NCBI GenBank assembly: GCA_002402085.1
Contig: NVVB01000011.1
Location: 67,558-73,366, forward strand
Direction: 5' to 3'
DNA from: Gammaproteobacteria bacterium
GTDB lineage: Bacteria; Pseudomonadota; Gammaproteobacteria; Pseudomonadales; UBA3067
DNA: 5,809 bases
Under the pieces are notes generated by a model, which was not told where the DNA came from, ran no database searches, and saw only the letters and a program-made list of their open reading frames with translations. How positions within the stretch are numbered: the first letter of the stretch is position 1; every line of letters begins with the position of its first letter. Shown here one piece after another: positions 5,722-5,809 of the stretch. The translations under genes and the position numbers were made by a program.

Positions 5722-5809
5722 AAAGGAGATATCGGCTTATCCTGCTTTAACCGACCCCCATTCACCCTTAGCTGATACGCCTCTAAAGAAGCAACACGAC
5801 CCGCCGCAT
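5712..5809 (-). CDS. Possible 3' end of a minus-strand gene running in from the right edge (partial)
   Basis: On the minus strand one frame is open from the window edge (first full codon 5805-5807) to TAA at 5712-5714. It encodes 31 residues beginning AAGRVASLEAYQLRVNGG and ending ISPLGW. The codons have the G-rich first positions of real coding sequence and the peptide reads as a plausible C-terminus, but 31 open codons can occur by chance. The other two minus frames stop within 8 and 23 codons. No family is recognised. If real, it lies upstream of and in the same direction as the lipoprotein and hydrolase pair, separated by about 355 bases. Confidence 0.3.
   Translation of the reverse strand, partial: AAGRVASLEAYQLRVNGGRLKQDKPISPLGW

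Noticed and set aside
1..5809. CRISPR arrays, tRNA or rRNA genes
   Set aside because: No regularly spaced direct repeats and no tRNA cloverleaf or rRNA-like segment were seen on either strand.

Overview
The window looks like an accessory region of a gram-negative bacterium, probably a gammaproteobacterium. The clues are a lipoprotein signal followed by a +2 residue that normally sends proteins to the outer membrane, an IS66-type transposase remnant, and moderate to low GC. The species cannot be named from the sequence. Every complete gene lies on the minus strand. Only a partial reading frame at the left edge (1-195) runs on the plus strand.

Left part (206-3666): a tight two-gene operon read right to left. 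The first gene encodes a RecQ-type superfamily 2 helicase with a zinc-binding cysteine cluster and a C-terminal phosphoribosyltransferase (PRTase) domain resembling ComFC/ComF. The second encodes a long, divergent DprA/Smf-type Rossmann protein with a C-terminal winged helix. Stop and start codons overlap by one base (TAATG). A helicase, a ComF-type PRTase and DprA also cooperate on incoming single-stranded DNA in natural competence (ComFA, ComFC, DprA). Here those functions are packaged in two genes on an apparent mobile island. The best hypothesis is a self-contained module that recognises or processes foreign DNA, perhaps for defence. That function is inferred, not shown.

Middle part (3667-4081): about 400 bases without an intact gene. 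It holds the last 33 codons and one terminal inverted repeat of an IS66-family element, whose end lies about 45 bases upstream of the helicase start. It also holds a strong 16-pair hairpin that is fully paired, counting G-U pairs, only in a minus-strand transcript.

Right part (4082-5355): a two-gene unit encoding a small predicted lipoprotein and, 8-14 bases downstream, a peptidoglycan-binding plus CHAP-type cysteine hydrolase with no signal peptide. A cytoplasmically made wall hydrolase next to a periplasm-facing lipoprotein suggests either an antibacterial effector with its immunity protein or a phage-type lysis gene with an accessory lipoprotein.

Right edge (5356-5809): about 450 bases with no convincing complete gene. 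The minus strand is strikingly G+T rich and carries a G-quadruplex motif. The last 98 bases may hold the 3' end of another minus-strand gene. The island as a whole reads as a patchwork of conflict-type modules separated by mobile-element debris.
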